A stretch of DNA of 64,000 nucleotides from Malachius bipustulatus (lineage: Eukaryota; Arthropoda; Insecta; Coleoptera; Melyridae): positions 6,820,001 through 6,884,000 of the forward strand of contig OU342631.1 of assembly GCA_910589415.1 (NCBI GenBank), given 5' to 3'. Positions 11,034 to 21,481 of the stretch are shown here, one piece after another. The notes under the pieces are model-generated. The model did not search any database and was not told where the DNA came from. It worked only from the letters and a program-made list of their open reading frames with translations. Each line of letters starts with the position of its first letter. The stretch's first letter is position 1. The position numbers and the translations under genes are program-made.

Positions 11034-11499
11034 TATGTAAGCAAAACCCAAAATGTTGGATATCGTTGTAAAGAGAATTCAAGTAGCTTTCAAATTATGT
11101 ATCACTCGATAGCTGTTCCCTATGATGATAAGCAAAGAGGTAGCAACCCCTGTCAAGGGGGTGAACTTGGGTAGTTAAATTTGTCACGAAAATATGTCCC
11201 CCTCGATAAAAAAATCGACCTGTTTCGGCGTTTTTCGCATACATCTTCACTTTCCAAACTATTAGGCTTGTTACCTTTTCAATGGCCCATCCTGTATATC
11301 GCGCGTTTCACGTCACCAATTATTTAATATTGATTTTATTTGTTGCAATATCACAGCGAAACTTTTCGTTGAATAAATTACTTGTCTCTATCTTCTTCCT
11401 GCTCTTTACTGCAGACTTTTTATCGTTCTATCAAAAAAGATCCAAGATTTCTCCTGGAAATTCAGAAGTGTCTGGTGATGCTCTTCGTAATAATTTCAA

Positions 11500-12330
11500 A
11501 ACATGAAAAAAAAATAGACCAGCTCAAAGTGGTCTATATGTGTTAATTGTGATATGACTATTCATCATGGTTGTGTTTTGTGCTAAGCTGATGAAAAATG
11601 TGAAGTTTGTCAATGAAGAGCAGATAATCTGCTGTTTAGGTATGCGGACGTTAAAGTGCGTAGATCTCTCTGCGTTCAGCTTGATGCAATGTCAATTGAA
11701 ATTATGAATTTGAAGGAGATTGTCACGCAGGAGGATTTAATAATTAAAGTACGGGCTAAAATTTTAAGGAACCAGTCTGATCTCATTTTAGCCCGTAAGG
11801 ATCAAATTAACGTTTCAAAAAGGAATATTCATTCTGGAAGGAAGATTTTCCCGCCAAAACTATTAGAAGTGAACCGTAGTAGTTCTGGTCTGACCAGTGT
11901 TGCCAGCAGTGCTCCTGAAACTGGCGAATTCTCCAAGATTTTGAAAAAAGCAGACCGGTGAAACTTAAGATTGATCCTCAGGCTGTAAGTGCAGATTTGC
12001 CGGGAAAAAGTTACTCAGAAATTCTTCAAGAGAAGACTTTGCTGAAGACAACTGAAGACAACAGAAACTTTGCTTCAGCTACCCGCAGGAGAGAAAATTC
12101 AACAAACAAGTCGCACAAGAAGCGGAATGTACCTACAATTATTGGTGATTTTTCTGGCAACGCTAGCTGTAGGTTAAAGGCGGCAATAACATTTAAAAAC
12201 TGGCATGTGTATAAACGGGATCCGAGGACTACAGTCCAAGATCTCTCCAATTACCTGAAGCCTAAATTTCCCGAAGTTCAGATTGAAATGCTTAAATCAT
12301 GCAACGTATTGTGCAGTTCTTTTTAATTTT
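11500..12330 (+). pseudogene. LINE ORF1 remnant with Cys/His finger
   Basis: Upstream of about 11640, one frame gives CVNCDMTIHHGC, a C1/PHD-like zinc-finger pattern seen in ORF1 of insect CR1/Jockey-group LINEs; the frame is interrupted afterwards. Two consecutive open stretches follow. 11656-11961 is 101 codons, rich in charged residues and coiled-coil-like. 11958-12326 is 122 codons and contains WHVYKRDPRTTVQDLSNYL, resembling the RNA-binding or RRM-like C-terminal part of such ORF1 proteins. The two overlap by four bases in different frames, which points to a frameshift. ORF1 proteins bind LINE RNA. The sequence then runs straight into a reverse transcriptase core, so the endonuclease and the N-terminal RT are missing. 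Confidence 0.6.
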
Positions 12331-12960
12331 TTGAGAAAGGCATTTGATTTAATCTCGCTTTTCTACTTATTGAGAAAATGGGACATTATGGGATACGTGG
12401 GCTACCACTTGAACTTACACGAAGCTATTTAACGAACCGATCTTAGTTTGTTAATGTTAATAGCAGTGTCTCAAACATGCGTTGTGTAAGGATTGGTGTT
12501 CCACAAGGGTCTATCCTAGGTCCAATTCTTTTTTCGATATTTATCAATGATGCCCGATTATGCGGGCTGGTAAAGTGATTTTCTTCGCCGATGACACCAC
12601 TCTGTTGGTATCGGAAGATAATATACAAGAACTGGATCTTCGGCTCTGCCACGCTGTTGAGTCCATACATAATTGATTCCATGCCAACCAACTACAAGTA
12701 TGTACCTAAATGTAGAAAAAACACAAAATGTAACGTTCTCAACTAATGCCAGTATTCATCATGGCTGTGCGGTTAAACTTCTTGGCATCTGGTTGGATGA
12801 TTCGTTTAGGTGGGGTGAGCACATACACCGTCTTTGTAATAGACTCTCGAGTCAGATATTTGCCTTTACTAGCAGCAGTTTTACGAAAAGTTGATGGAGA
12901 AAGTAAAAAAAATCTAGTCATATTCCAAAGGGATATTTTGCTTTGGTTCATAGAGATTTG
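12331..12960 (+). pseudogene. LINE reverse transcriptase core remnant
   Basis: Several frames give RT blocks in correct order: KAFDLISLFYLLRK near 12340, [18 protein letters not shown] near 12492 (RT motif B region), FFADDTTLLV near 12580 (the catalytic [YF]ADD motif) and VKLLGIWLDDSFRWGEHI near 12773, followed by CNRLSSQIFAF. This arrangement is that of Jockey/CR1-type LINE RTs. Stops and frameshifts make it a pseudogene. It begins directly after the ORF1 remnant, implying an internal deletion of the AP endonuclease and early RT motifs. Confidence 0.8.
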
Positions 12961-12989
12961 CTCCTAACGTTTCGTCTACAGCTGCGGTA

Positions 12990-13535
12990 GACATCAGCGG
13001 TTACTTGTGTCCAACCGATGCTTCCATTCCTCATCTTTACTGATAACTGACTCGATGGCTGAAAGAGGGCTCCTACTTAGGGCGATTCAAGAAGAGCTCG
13101 CCCACCTAAATAGATCAAGCTCTGCAGGCGAATGGCTACACCGCTCAAGAAGTCATGAGAGCGTTATGACCCAGAACCCAATATGCCACGATACCCAGCA
13201 AACAACCACTAACAGTTTTGGGAGCTACATTTCTTTCTTACCTTAAGATTTTCACCGATCAAATCGGTACACTTCTGCAACGCCGCGACACAGCGTCAAA
13301 AGCATCTTTAAACCTGAACAAGTTCGCAATATTCCGCGTTCAGCTAAAGATCCCGATCCCATTGATCCAGTCTTAAGTGTATAGAATACCTTGCTCCTGT
13401 GGTAGTGTGTACATCGGTACTACCAAACCCATCTTCAATACAAATGTTATCGAACATAAGAGAAACTGTCGCCTGGATCAGGGCCAGACAAGCAAGTTTT
13501 CGCGGAGCACGTCATGCTTCAGGATGACCAGCTAG
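12990..13535 (+). pseudogene. Penelope-like element C-terminus with GIY-YIG endonuclease
   Basis: From 13377 an open stretch of 52 codons reads VYRIPCSCGSVYIGTTK and then EHKRNCRL, ending at a TAG at 13533-13535. The CxC...YIG...H(4)C arrangement is the zinc-finger-bearing GIY-YIG endonuclease that follows the RT in Penelope-like elements. Just upstream, in other frames, are FKPEQVRNIPRSAKDP and LTDSMAERGLLL, matching the linker between RT and nuclease in such elements. The catalytic Arg normally found after TTK appears changed (the sequence goes on PIFNTNVIEHK). The nuclease would nick target DNA for integration; this copy is truncated and frameshifted, and abuts the preceding LINE relic. 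Confidence 0.8.
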
Positions 13536-14437
13536 CATCGCTCGCGCACATGTGACTGATGATGTTTACAGCAGCTGTAGACAAATCGTTCAAAGCAAAT
13601 CTCCATGAACAACGGAAAAATAGCCCGGTATCAATTATTATCAAATAAAAAAATGTTGCCAACGACAATAATTATTGATCTGAGAGCTTCATTATTTTGT
13701 CCATAATTACTTCATTTTTGATCTCTAGAATAGTTTAGTGCTTGTATGAATCTTCCGTAACAATTAATGGTAACCTATGCTGATGGGAACAGAAATACGG
13801 GTAATACAGGTTACAAGGGCGTTTGGAGGCATGAGCTTCAAAGTTAACTTAGGACTTAGGTAATCCAGATAACCGCTTCATATACAACTGCAGACTGTTG
13901 TTTATGCAGGTATTTAGCGAGTAATGAGTAATTCAATGTTGTAAGTTTGGAAACAAATCTATTTAATCGGCCGCTATTGTATAGAACTAACTATAAGTTG
14001 GATAAGTCGCTTTGATGCAATATTAACTGTCTTAAACCAGAAAGATCTAAATGGAAGGAGCCTTCTCTCCCTATCCCACTAGGATTATTTCTTGCAATAA
14101 TTATTGCGGTCTGCCAAATACCACAAAGGAAATACGACTGCCAACTGCTCTATAGAAAGGGTAGTTTGCCTGGTATGTTAAAAGCTTACACAAGAACAAT
14201 ATATCATTTTCAGAATATTAATTTTCATTATTTTTGTGAAATTAATTAAAATTAACTCGTATGTGGTTAACGAAATCTGAACCAGAAAACTATGCCAGAA
14301 ATAAAAAACCTACTGATAGATTTAGATTAATTAATAACGAGGAGCTTAGAAGACACCGCGAGTAGACTTGCAACAATGACTAGCTGTTAACATACCGTGC
14401 GAGTACTGAGACTCGATACATAGGCGAATTGCAATTA
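13536..14437. other. No gene or element recognised
   Basis: AT-rich sequence without recognisable domains or inverted termini. Confidence 0.4.
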
Positions 14438-14497
14438 ATAGTTTCTATGGTAAATTGTTACAATGGGATAGTTTCCATGGTAAAGTGTTTCAATGGG
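14438..14497. repeat. Two tandem copies of a 30-bp unit
   Basis: The unit ATAGTTTC-ATGGTAAA-ATGGG (shortened here) occurs twice head to tail, with four differences, followed by a partial third start. Confidence 0.8.
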
Positions 14498-15017
14498 ATT
14501 GTTTGCAACAATATTAACAATGAAGTTGGTATCTGAGGTAACTCATTGAAATAGAGCCTAACAATTGCCCTCTGTATAATCGTTCACTATTCAAAGTAAT
14601 CATAAAGGGGAATTATTTGTCTATGTATAGAGACCCAGTACTCGCACTGTATATCGATCTCGTCTTTCCCTGATATGAAAACGTGAGTATAGCACATTTC
14701 CGGTATGTCCGGGACTTTACAGTTGAAAGTAGGTACTTGAATTAATAAACAAAATCTTGCTCGGCTTCTTCTGCGTATAATAGTGCGTCATGCAGAACAT
14801 TTTTTTGTTTCGTACGCGACGGTTGTGCCTCAAGTAAAGTGTGTGTGTGAAACAACGAAAATTATGGAACGGGTCAAACTGGGGCACATGACGACGGTTC
14901 TACATCAGATACTGACCATTCAGGAAGTACTTCCTCCTGTGAGTAACTTACCTGTCGTGATGCTTTTTTCTTGATCCTGGTCTCATATAGTGCTTCTAAT
15001 TTTAACAATTCTGTACG

Positions 15018-15390
15018 CTTAAACCATTCTCTCCTGGCCTTGTTTTTAGCCAGGTACCTCGACACTGGTATTTTAATCCTTCCCTGCTAACATAAGTTTT
15101 AACCACTTCTTATTGCATTCTATTCCAGACTATTCGCTCTTCTATCATACCTTCCTAGCATACGTTTTAGCCAGATGTCTCAGTGCATAATGGCTTAAGT
15201 TTGAACTATTCCTTGCATTTAAACCTTCTTTCCTGGCACAAGTTTTAGCCAGGTGCTTGTTAACGGTATTTTGGTATTTTAAACCTTCCGTCTGGTATAA
15301 GTTTTAGCCAGTTCTAACTGCATAATACTCCAGTGCAGAGTGGTAAAATTTTAAACCCTTCTCTCCTGACGTAAGTTTTGGCAATGTACC
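15018..15390. repeat. Array of six diverged stem-loop units (CCTGGC...GCCAGG)
   Basis: At about 15026, 15084, 15153, 15232, 15289 and 15364 the sequence repeats a motif of the form CCTGGC-ATAAGTTTTA-GCCAGG, in which the outer six bases are self-complementary around the loop. Copies 1 and 4 keep the full 6-bp stem; others are degenerate. Spacing varies (58-80 bp), and TTTAAACCTTC-like blocks precede several copies. It may be a decayed minisatellite within a retroelement, since a DIRS-like gag fragment follows, or a separate structured repeat. Confidence 0.65.
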
Positions 15391-15559
15391 TTTCAAGGCA
15401 CTGTTACAACTTTTCTCTGCTAGTGGTAACGTCTTCTCCCGACTAATGTCGTCTTTTTGCCTTCCAGGCACCTCTTTGTCCCACAGGACGAGTCTTCTGA
15501 ATCCCGTGCTTTATCCATCTCACTATTGCTAATCGTTGGAATTCCTACGTTACACACGG

Positions 15560-16060
15560 CGATAATTCCGAAACTGGAGAGAGCTCGGCCCTAAAATATC
15601 CCATTCCAGGAAATTGTTAATTTTGGTCTCCGCCTATGAATCCAGAAATAATGCCATCAATGCTCGATTTAGACCTCCCGAAGAACAAATCTATGCAAAA
15701 AATTCAAATCCGTATAAGTGTTGCCATTAGTGCCACGGCTCACCTTGCGGACCAATTTCTTGACCAAGGTCCTTCAGTTAAAATTACAGACGTTTCACCA
15801 GGGACATCGGCAGAATTCTCGATAATACCATTATTATGTCGCTAATCCACCGCAAATTCCAGATCTATCCCTTACTTAATCCGGATATGCACAAAATAGT
15901 TTCTGTCTCAGCACCAGATGAGCTACATTACGAGAAAGATTTGGCTGAGAAAATCAAAAATTCCCCCTACCAAGAAAGTTTCCAAGAAGAAAAAATTTGA
16001 ACTATCCGTCCTTCAAACTATCAGCGCCCTCCCAGGTCCCCATTGCTACATCAGAAGGGA
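15560..16060 (+). pseudogene. DIRS/Ngaro-like gag fragment
   Basis: An open frame of 69 codons begins at 15636. It contains PEIMPSMLDLDLPKNKSMQ, then ISVAISATAHLADQFLDQG, the kind of segment seen in the first ORF of tyrosine-recombinase (DIRS-order) retroelements of insects. After a frameshift near 15830 the text continues with LLNPDMHKIVSVSAPDELHYEKDLAEKIKNS (split here: LLNPDMHKIV, then APDELHYEKDLAEKIKNS). This matches the conserved block in which the DELLFG-like motif precedes the coiled region. A proline- and glycine-rich tail and a 12-base G run follow at 16061. Recognition is from general family pattern and is moderately sure; no RT or recombinase part is present. Confidence 0.55.
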
Positions 16061-16072
16061 GGGGGGGGGGGG
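16061..16072. repeat. Poly-G tract (12 bases)
   Basis: An uninterrupted run of twelve G follows GAAGGGA at the end of the gag-like fragment; assembly length of such runs is unreliable. Confidence 0.8.
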
Positions 16073-18240
16073 TTCAATAAGACCTCCGGGACAAGGGGCG
16101 ATCTGTTTTAACAATTAAACCGCCTCATAAATCGCTCATAAAACTATTCAAACGTTCAGTCTCTGGTTTGAGTCAGTACTCAGTTTGAGTCAGTAAAGTG
16201 GTATTAATACCGAAATTTTCCAGTGCAAGAGCGCTCCTCATGCAGCGACTTCAGAGGCAAGCCGTGATGTCATCCGAAAAGTTGACGACTGGTCTGCGAA
16301 GTCTAAGGTCTTCGTCAGGTCAGGTCCCTCCTCAAACCAGTTCCTGGCATATCAAGTGCCCTTTTTACTAGGAGATAATAACTGTTTTTTATACAAACCT
16401 GTTGGAACCAAGAAGTCTACTACATATTATTATTGATTATTTGGGCTCTAGTAACTTATATGTATATGTATCTAATTGTTATCATAATAAATTCGGATTG
16501 TTAATCACCTATTTATTAAACAAATACTATATTTTTGGAAAAGACGAGATCGATGTATAATAGAAAGAACAAAGGACTTAGGTACCTTAAGGATGTTCGT
16601 TCTATATGATACGAGATAAGTCTTCAAGTACTTCGAACCCTCCTTTCCTGAAACTTCCTTCTTCCTTTTAGTGATTAACAATAATTAAGGACAAATGTCG
16701 TGTTCTGATGCAGCAAACGCAGGAGAAGCCGAGCGAGGTTTTCTTTATTAATTCAAGTACCTACTTTCAACTGTGAGGTCCCGGACACAGCAGGAATATG
16801 TTCTACTAATGCGTTCATATTTGAAAAAGATACATCTCGTATAATAAGGAATGAACGAACATCCTTAAGTCGTTTGTTTTTTCTATTATTCACGAGCCAT
16901 AAGTGACGAGATTTTTTGTAGAGAGAAGATGTGCACAAAATTTCACAAAAGTATCTAAGTTGGTTAGTACCAAATTATTCATAACATCAAGATTTTTTTC
17001 TTAAATTTCAAACTTTGGATTATCAAAAATAAGTTACATATTAATGACCCATGTTACTTGGACATTTTTATCTAGTAAATTAATATTTTCATAAAAATAG
17101 AAAAATTTTGCTGATGCGTTCTTCCTATCATATTGTGATCTTTTCTGTCGACCATAAAATGTAAGCAACATCATCAGTAAGTTAAACTAAAGGAACAAGT
17201 TTCATAGTAATTTATAAACGAAAGTTTAGTATTGACGATCACGCAAAGTTTTCCAATTAAAGTGAGCAATGAAATTTGTTTTCATATTTTGATTGAATCT
17301 AAAAATGTAAATTTGATGAATGAATCGACTTACACTTTCGCAAAGTCGATCAAAGACATGAAATATATTTCCATCTGTAATAATTAGAAAACTTCGATGA
17401 CCTCTTATTTGATCCGGAGACTCCGAATCATGCCGATAAGGAATCTCCTGTTTGTCTCTCCGTGTTATCCGGAATTCCGGATTATCAAGAATCTGCTAAG
17501 TGACATCTTTGCGGATAATCGAGTTACTGCATCGACAAGTTGCAAAATTCTCATATTATCAAAGTCTAGATTTTTCTAAATTGATCTGAGAAATTTTTAA
17601 TTGCAATTTGAAGAATAATACCAATAACAATAATATTCATACTTGATAGAAACAATAATAACACAAAGGCTTTAAAAATTATTAAATTATTATAATTTTT
17701 AGATACTACATGCTAAACTATTATAAAAGGTTATCGTCTATGAAAGACCGTGACGACTATTATTCAGCGTTATGATTTAGAAACCATTCCGAATCAGTTC
17801 ATGGTTTTCCTTTGCTAATATGGAAATTATTTATTAGATTATCACGCGAAATCTTGTGTTAGTTTCCTTGAAATAGGAAAAATTTGTATAAGAATAGCGT
17901 ATTAAATATATTTACTCGTATTTATTTTTCTTATAGTGTTCGATATCTAACACGATTCAATTTCAGAAATCACTGATCAAAATCAAATGTTTGAGCTCTT
18001 AATTGAGACTTACACTCCTTTTACAGGTACCAACATTGAAAGAGCGTTGCTTCTTTGTAGAAAGTTTTCCAAACATCAGTTGGAAAAGAAAATGTCTCGC
18101 ACGGGATTCTTCCGTAACAGTGGTCTAATTTTCTGACCAACTGATGACAGAAAAGTCAAAGCTGCGTTAGCCCATACATCTGAAGTTTCCATTCTGACAG
18201 GAACAAAATTAAATCTATCCTCAAGAGTTCGGAATTTGAT
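16073..18240. other. No gene or element recognised
   Basis: About 2.2 kb of mainly AT-rich DNA. 16200-16370 is somewhat richer in G+C and could be a further piece of the preceding retroelement, but no motif is readable. Confidence 0.35.
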
Positions 18241-18244
18241 TTTT

Positions 18245-18623
18245 TTTATCCTCCAATATTCACCATGTATTTAGGATTAGAGAAAGTGGAATGAAAGTAA
18301 GATGCTGCATAGGTATCTGCACTAGTGGGTAGTGGGTATAATAGCAAGCATTTCCCTTTTTGCCAAGGAATCAATGTCATTCCATCAGACGTTTTTCCAT
18401 TATCTCTAGAGCATCCCACAGGTTCTCTAATTACCGGAATTTGGGCAGATCTTTGAGCTCGTGAGATGATGTTACTCATACTTCTCAGCGGCCATGACGT
18501 GCACAACAGAAACCGCAACCTAAGCGAAATGATCGAGAAATTCGAAAAGAATTGATCTGAAATGTGAGTTGAGGAGATGAGATCCAAGATGAGGGTCTTG
18601 AGATCTTTGAGAGATTGTTGCAT
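18245..18623 (-). pseudogene. C-terminal fragment of a retroelement ORF with EPVG...DGMTLIPW motif
   Basis: A 125-codon minus-strand frame contains IREPVGCSRDNGKTSDGMTL followed by IPWQKGKCLL and ADTYAASYF. Proteins with EPxGLSRxDGKRPDG(M)TLxPW...GKxLVWDxTxxDT are common in animal genomes as the C-terminal part of retroelement-derived ORFs. Here the PDG is TSDG and the LVWD part is replaced by LLLYPL, so key positions are lost. Upstream, another frame reads CCARHGR, fitting the GLSC..SAGR block that normally precedes it. The D/G and W/D spacing suggests a nuclease-like fold, but that is my inference. Start and element ends are not visible. Confidence 0.5.
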
Positions 18624-18731
18624 GGATCAACGAATCTAAAGTTTTTTTAAAAGAAAGTGTCTCCCATGTAGATTGTGACGTTTCTAGAAATAAACATGGA
18701 AAGTCTCCAAGCACCAAATTTCAGAGGAATC

Positions 18732-19268
18732 TCATCCAAAGATAAAAACATAAAAATAGTATTTTATGAGGCTTAAATTTTTCTCCATCTCCTCAACTTT
18801 AGGGTTGTTTTTTTGGAACATGCAGCATCTATAATTGTACCTAAAATAACTGTATAAATCAGCACTTGAAGATCTATGAATTTTAATAAGAAATTGTAAT
18901 CGCATTGATTTTTCGTAAAAGTTGCGGGTATAATAACAATTTTCTACAACAGTTATTGTAGAAATTAAAATATTCCGGCCAATCATGACCCAAGCGAAAG
19001 CGCAGTAGAATGAACCGGATGCGGGCTGGAGTGATTCTATTTGCCCGCTAACAAATTGCGCAGTCGCGTCGCTTACTGAGTTGCAATGGCGCAGTGAAAT
19101 ACGCATTATCAGAGAAAAAGTTATAGAGGGCAAGGAAATAGAAAGTACGCGATAGTCACAGGGGACAAAGAAAAAAGAAGAGTGATTCTTGAAAATACCT
19201 CTACAAGAAGTGTAGAATTTTCTTATTAGGACCGTTTTACATCTTTTGCTTAACACAGATTGGACCAT
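18732..19268 (-). other. Open frame of 178 codons, unrecognised
   Basis: It is one of the longest open frames in the window, starting with ATG at 19268 on the minus strand. The translation has no recognisable domain. It is rich in Ile, Ser, Tyr and Phe as expected from AT-rich random sequence, except for a central stretch around SVSDATAQFVSGQIESLQP whose DNA (about 19000-19100) is more GC-rich. No intron or promoter evidence. Chance open frame is the most likely explanation; a decayed 5' part of the retroelement at 18245-18623 is an alternative. Confidence 0.2.
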
Positions 19269-19529
19269 CTTGAAATCTTTCGCTGACGTTAATGAAGTCT
19301 CGGTTCCAAGGTTCTCACCTTAAAAAAAATAGACGTACTTACCCATGTTGATTCACACAGGATGTAATAGGATGTTTGAAGTCAAAGTTTTACTACCATA
19401 AATAATACAAGTTACCGAAAAACCCGTTCTATCAAAATAAATGTAAATATCTTCGAACTCTATCCAATCGATTAATTCCTACGGCTTCTAAAAATTATAT
19501 TGACGATATCCAAATATGTAACACTGTCT

Positions 19530-20990
19530 AGGAAACCGAAGAAATTTTGGTCATAAATTCATGGCAGAAGAGGACACACGCACGTATACCTGGAGTCATG
19601 ACGTTGAATGATTGTCAACTTTCAACTCCACATTCAATTTTGAATGCCTTCAGGAAATTCTTCAGCAGTGTCTGTATAACATCTAAACCTAATCCTTCAC
19701 TAAACACCAACCTCAACAACCTATATGCGACCTACCTCTTTTCATTACTAAAATAACTGAGACGAAATTCTCAATTTGAAACAGACTAAAGATTCATTTA
19801 TTGCAGGACCAGAATTTTTAATTAGGGACTTGTTATTCTGTTTAATCTTGTAGTTGAAACTCACATCTTTCCTGATTTATGGAAGAGAGCTGGAAGAGAT
19901 TCAAATGTTTTGAATAAATTTTATATAGGCGCATCTACGGGTCATATCAAAAGTTATATATCACCATCGCAGCATGAATTTGTCGAGAGGAGATCAACCG
20001 TAACCAACTTGACTACATTCTGTTAGTTTTTATCTGAAGTTATTGACGGCAGAGGTCAAGTAGACGTAGTTTATACTGATTTTCAGAAGGAATTTGATAG
20101 AATTGATCATTATAGTATCTTATTACAGAAACTGGAAGTATTCGGTTTGGCTCCTTCTCTGAAATCGCTGGTTGAGTTATATCTTACTGATAGGAAACAG
20201 TACGTAAGGTGTCTCCCGCTTTTCCGGCCTCTTCAGGTATACCGCAAGGCTCTAACTTAGGTCCTCTTCTGTTCATATTTTTTATCAATGATCTGCCTCA
20301 AATCTTGACATGCAACTCTTTGTTGTATGCGGATGATCTTAAACTCTATATGAGCATCACTTCTCAAAACGACTGTATGGTTCTTCAGCAGAATATTGGT
20401 AACTTGACCTCTTGGTGTAAGGATCATCACCTAGAGTTGAACACATCTAAATGCAGCGTTGTCTTTCATTCTCCAAAAGAAACGCAAATATAAATTTCGA
20501 CTATGCCATACATACCACCATCCTAAATAAATTGGACATCATAAAAGACTTGGGCGTGCTGTTTGACAAACAACTTACCTTCTCCAGCCATATCTCGGGA
20601 GTAGTTAGCAAATCGTGCAGCATGTATGGGTTTGTTTACAGAAACTGCAGAAGTTTTAGCAGTATTAATGCATTGATTGGTTTGTTTAACACCCGTGTAA
20701 GGTCCAGGCTTGAATATAGTATGGTTTTCTATTTATGAAATGCATATTTCTAACCTATAGTCTGTGCAGAGACAATTTTTAAAGTTTTTGGATTACATTG
20801 TTGCAAATTTTCAAATTTACACCACTGGAATCAAGACGTGTGGTCGCGGCTACTCGGTTTTTATACAATTTAGTTAACAATGGCGTTAATTGTGAGATGC
20901 TATTATACCAACTGTATTTTGTTATTCCCCGTCTTAATTCAAGACTGAATATTGTTTTGTATACCTACTCTCTCATGTGAAACTATAGTG
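19530..20990 (+). pseudogene. Jockey/CR1-type LINE, endonuclease-RT linker to C-terminus
   Basis: The plus strand carries the LINE ORF2 segments in order. RTHARIPGVMTLNDCQLS near 19570 is the linker before RT, followed by AFRKFFSSV. SQHEFVERRSTVTNLTTF lies near 19970. VYTDFQKEFDRIDHYSILL near 20070 is the RT catalytic block A, with D intact. SGIPQGSNLGPLLFIFFIND lies near 20230, LLYADDLKLYMSI near 20322 is the YADD catalytic motif, and LGVLFDKQLTFSSHI lies near 20550. The C-terminal TRVRSRLEYSMVFYL and TPLESRRVVAATRFLYNLV complete the RT thumb region. Frames change at least near 20210, 20480 and 20740 and stops occur, so it is not functional, although RT catalytic residues survive. The 5' part (ORF1, AP endonuclease) is absent, as expected for a 5'-truncated copy. 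Confidence 0.85.
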
Positions 20991-21259
20991 TTATGAAACG
21001 GTCTCCGATTTGTATCATGTGACAGTATTTTAATTTGATCTCAAACAGGTTGCTATAAACTTAAACTTTTTTTTTCTCCATCTTTGGTGCAATCATTTAT
21101 GGTAAATTTTGCTCCGAGCAGTATAGGTACTTTTTTACGTCTATCGGTAATTATTATTGTTTTTAGTTAAGAGAACACTATGTAGTGTAATGTCTATTCA
21201 TCGTGGTTAAGTTTATTTGTAGATTTTTCTTATTATTATTACTTTTGCTTGTTTTTTAA

Positions 21260-21481
21260 TTACCTACGTGTAGCCATAGGGCGAAATTCTTGGGGAACGG
21301 GTTCTCGAGTACCGGTGTTCACCTGAGAAGGGCTTACGAAGCATTGAAGTTCTTGCACTGTTGCATCATCGTAGATGAGCTTAGGAACGAGGGGAAGATC
21401 GAATTCCAGGGAGGACCTAAAAGGGGGGATCATCGTATCCTACTTAGATTAAACTGCAACTGTAAAAACCAATTTTATTAG
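21260..21481 (+). other. Short open frame of unknown origin
   Basis: A 63-codon frame from 21290 reads VHLRRAYEALKFLHCCI followed by VDELRNEGKIEFQGGPKRGD. It is more GC-rich than its surroundings and its amino-acid composition is protein-like, so it may be a fragment of a transposon or host exon. No family is recognised and no splice signals could be assigned. Confidence 0.25.

Larger units (their letters stand above)
10574..11294. mobile_element. Fold-back MITE of the CAGGGTG/TA group (721 bp)
   Basis: Ends CAGGGTGGGCCATCGAAAAG and the inverted CTTTTCAATGGCCCATCCTG are flanked by TA (10572-10573, 11295-11296). The arms of about 250 bp are near-complementary, sharing the words ACAGCTATCGAGTGATACAT and GGTAACAAGCCTAATA. 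The centre holds a 142-bp tandem duplication, each copy with a 57-bp micro-palindrome. No coding capacity. Presumably mobilised by a DUF4817-type transposase. Confidence 0.85.

Noticed and set aside
12748..12790. Second copy of the zinc-finger text IHHGC within the RT
   Set aside because: The words coincide with the RT thumb region VKLLGIWLDD; only five residues are shared with the ORF1 finger at 11555, likely coincidence.
16061..16072. G run as a polyadenylated-tail-like mobile element end
   Set aside because: No target duplication or element border was found next to it.
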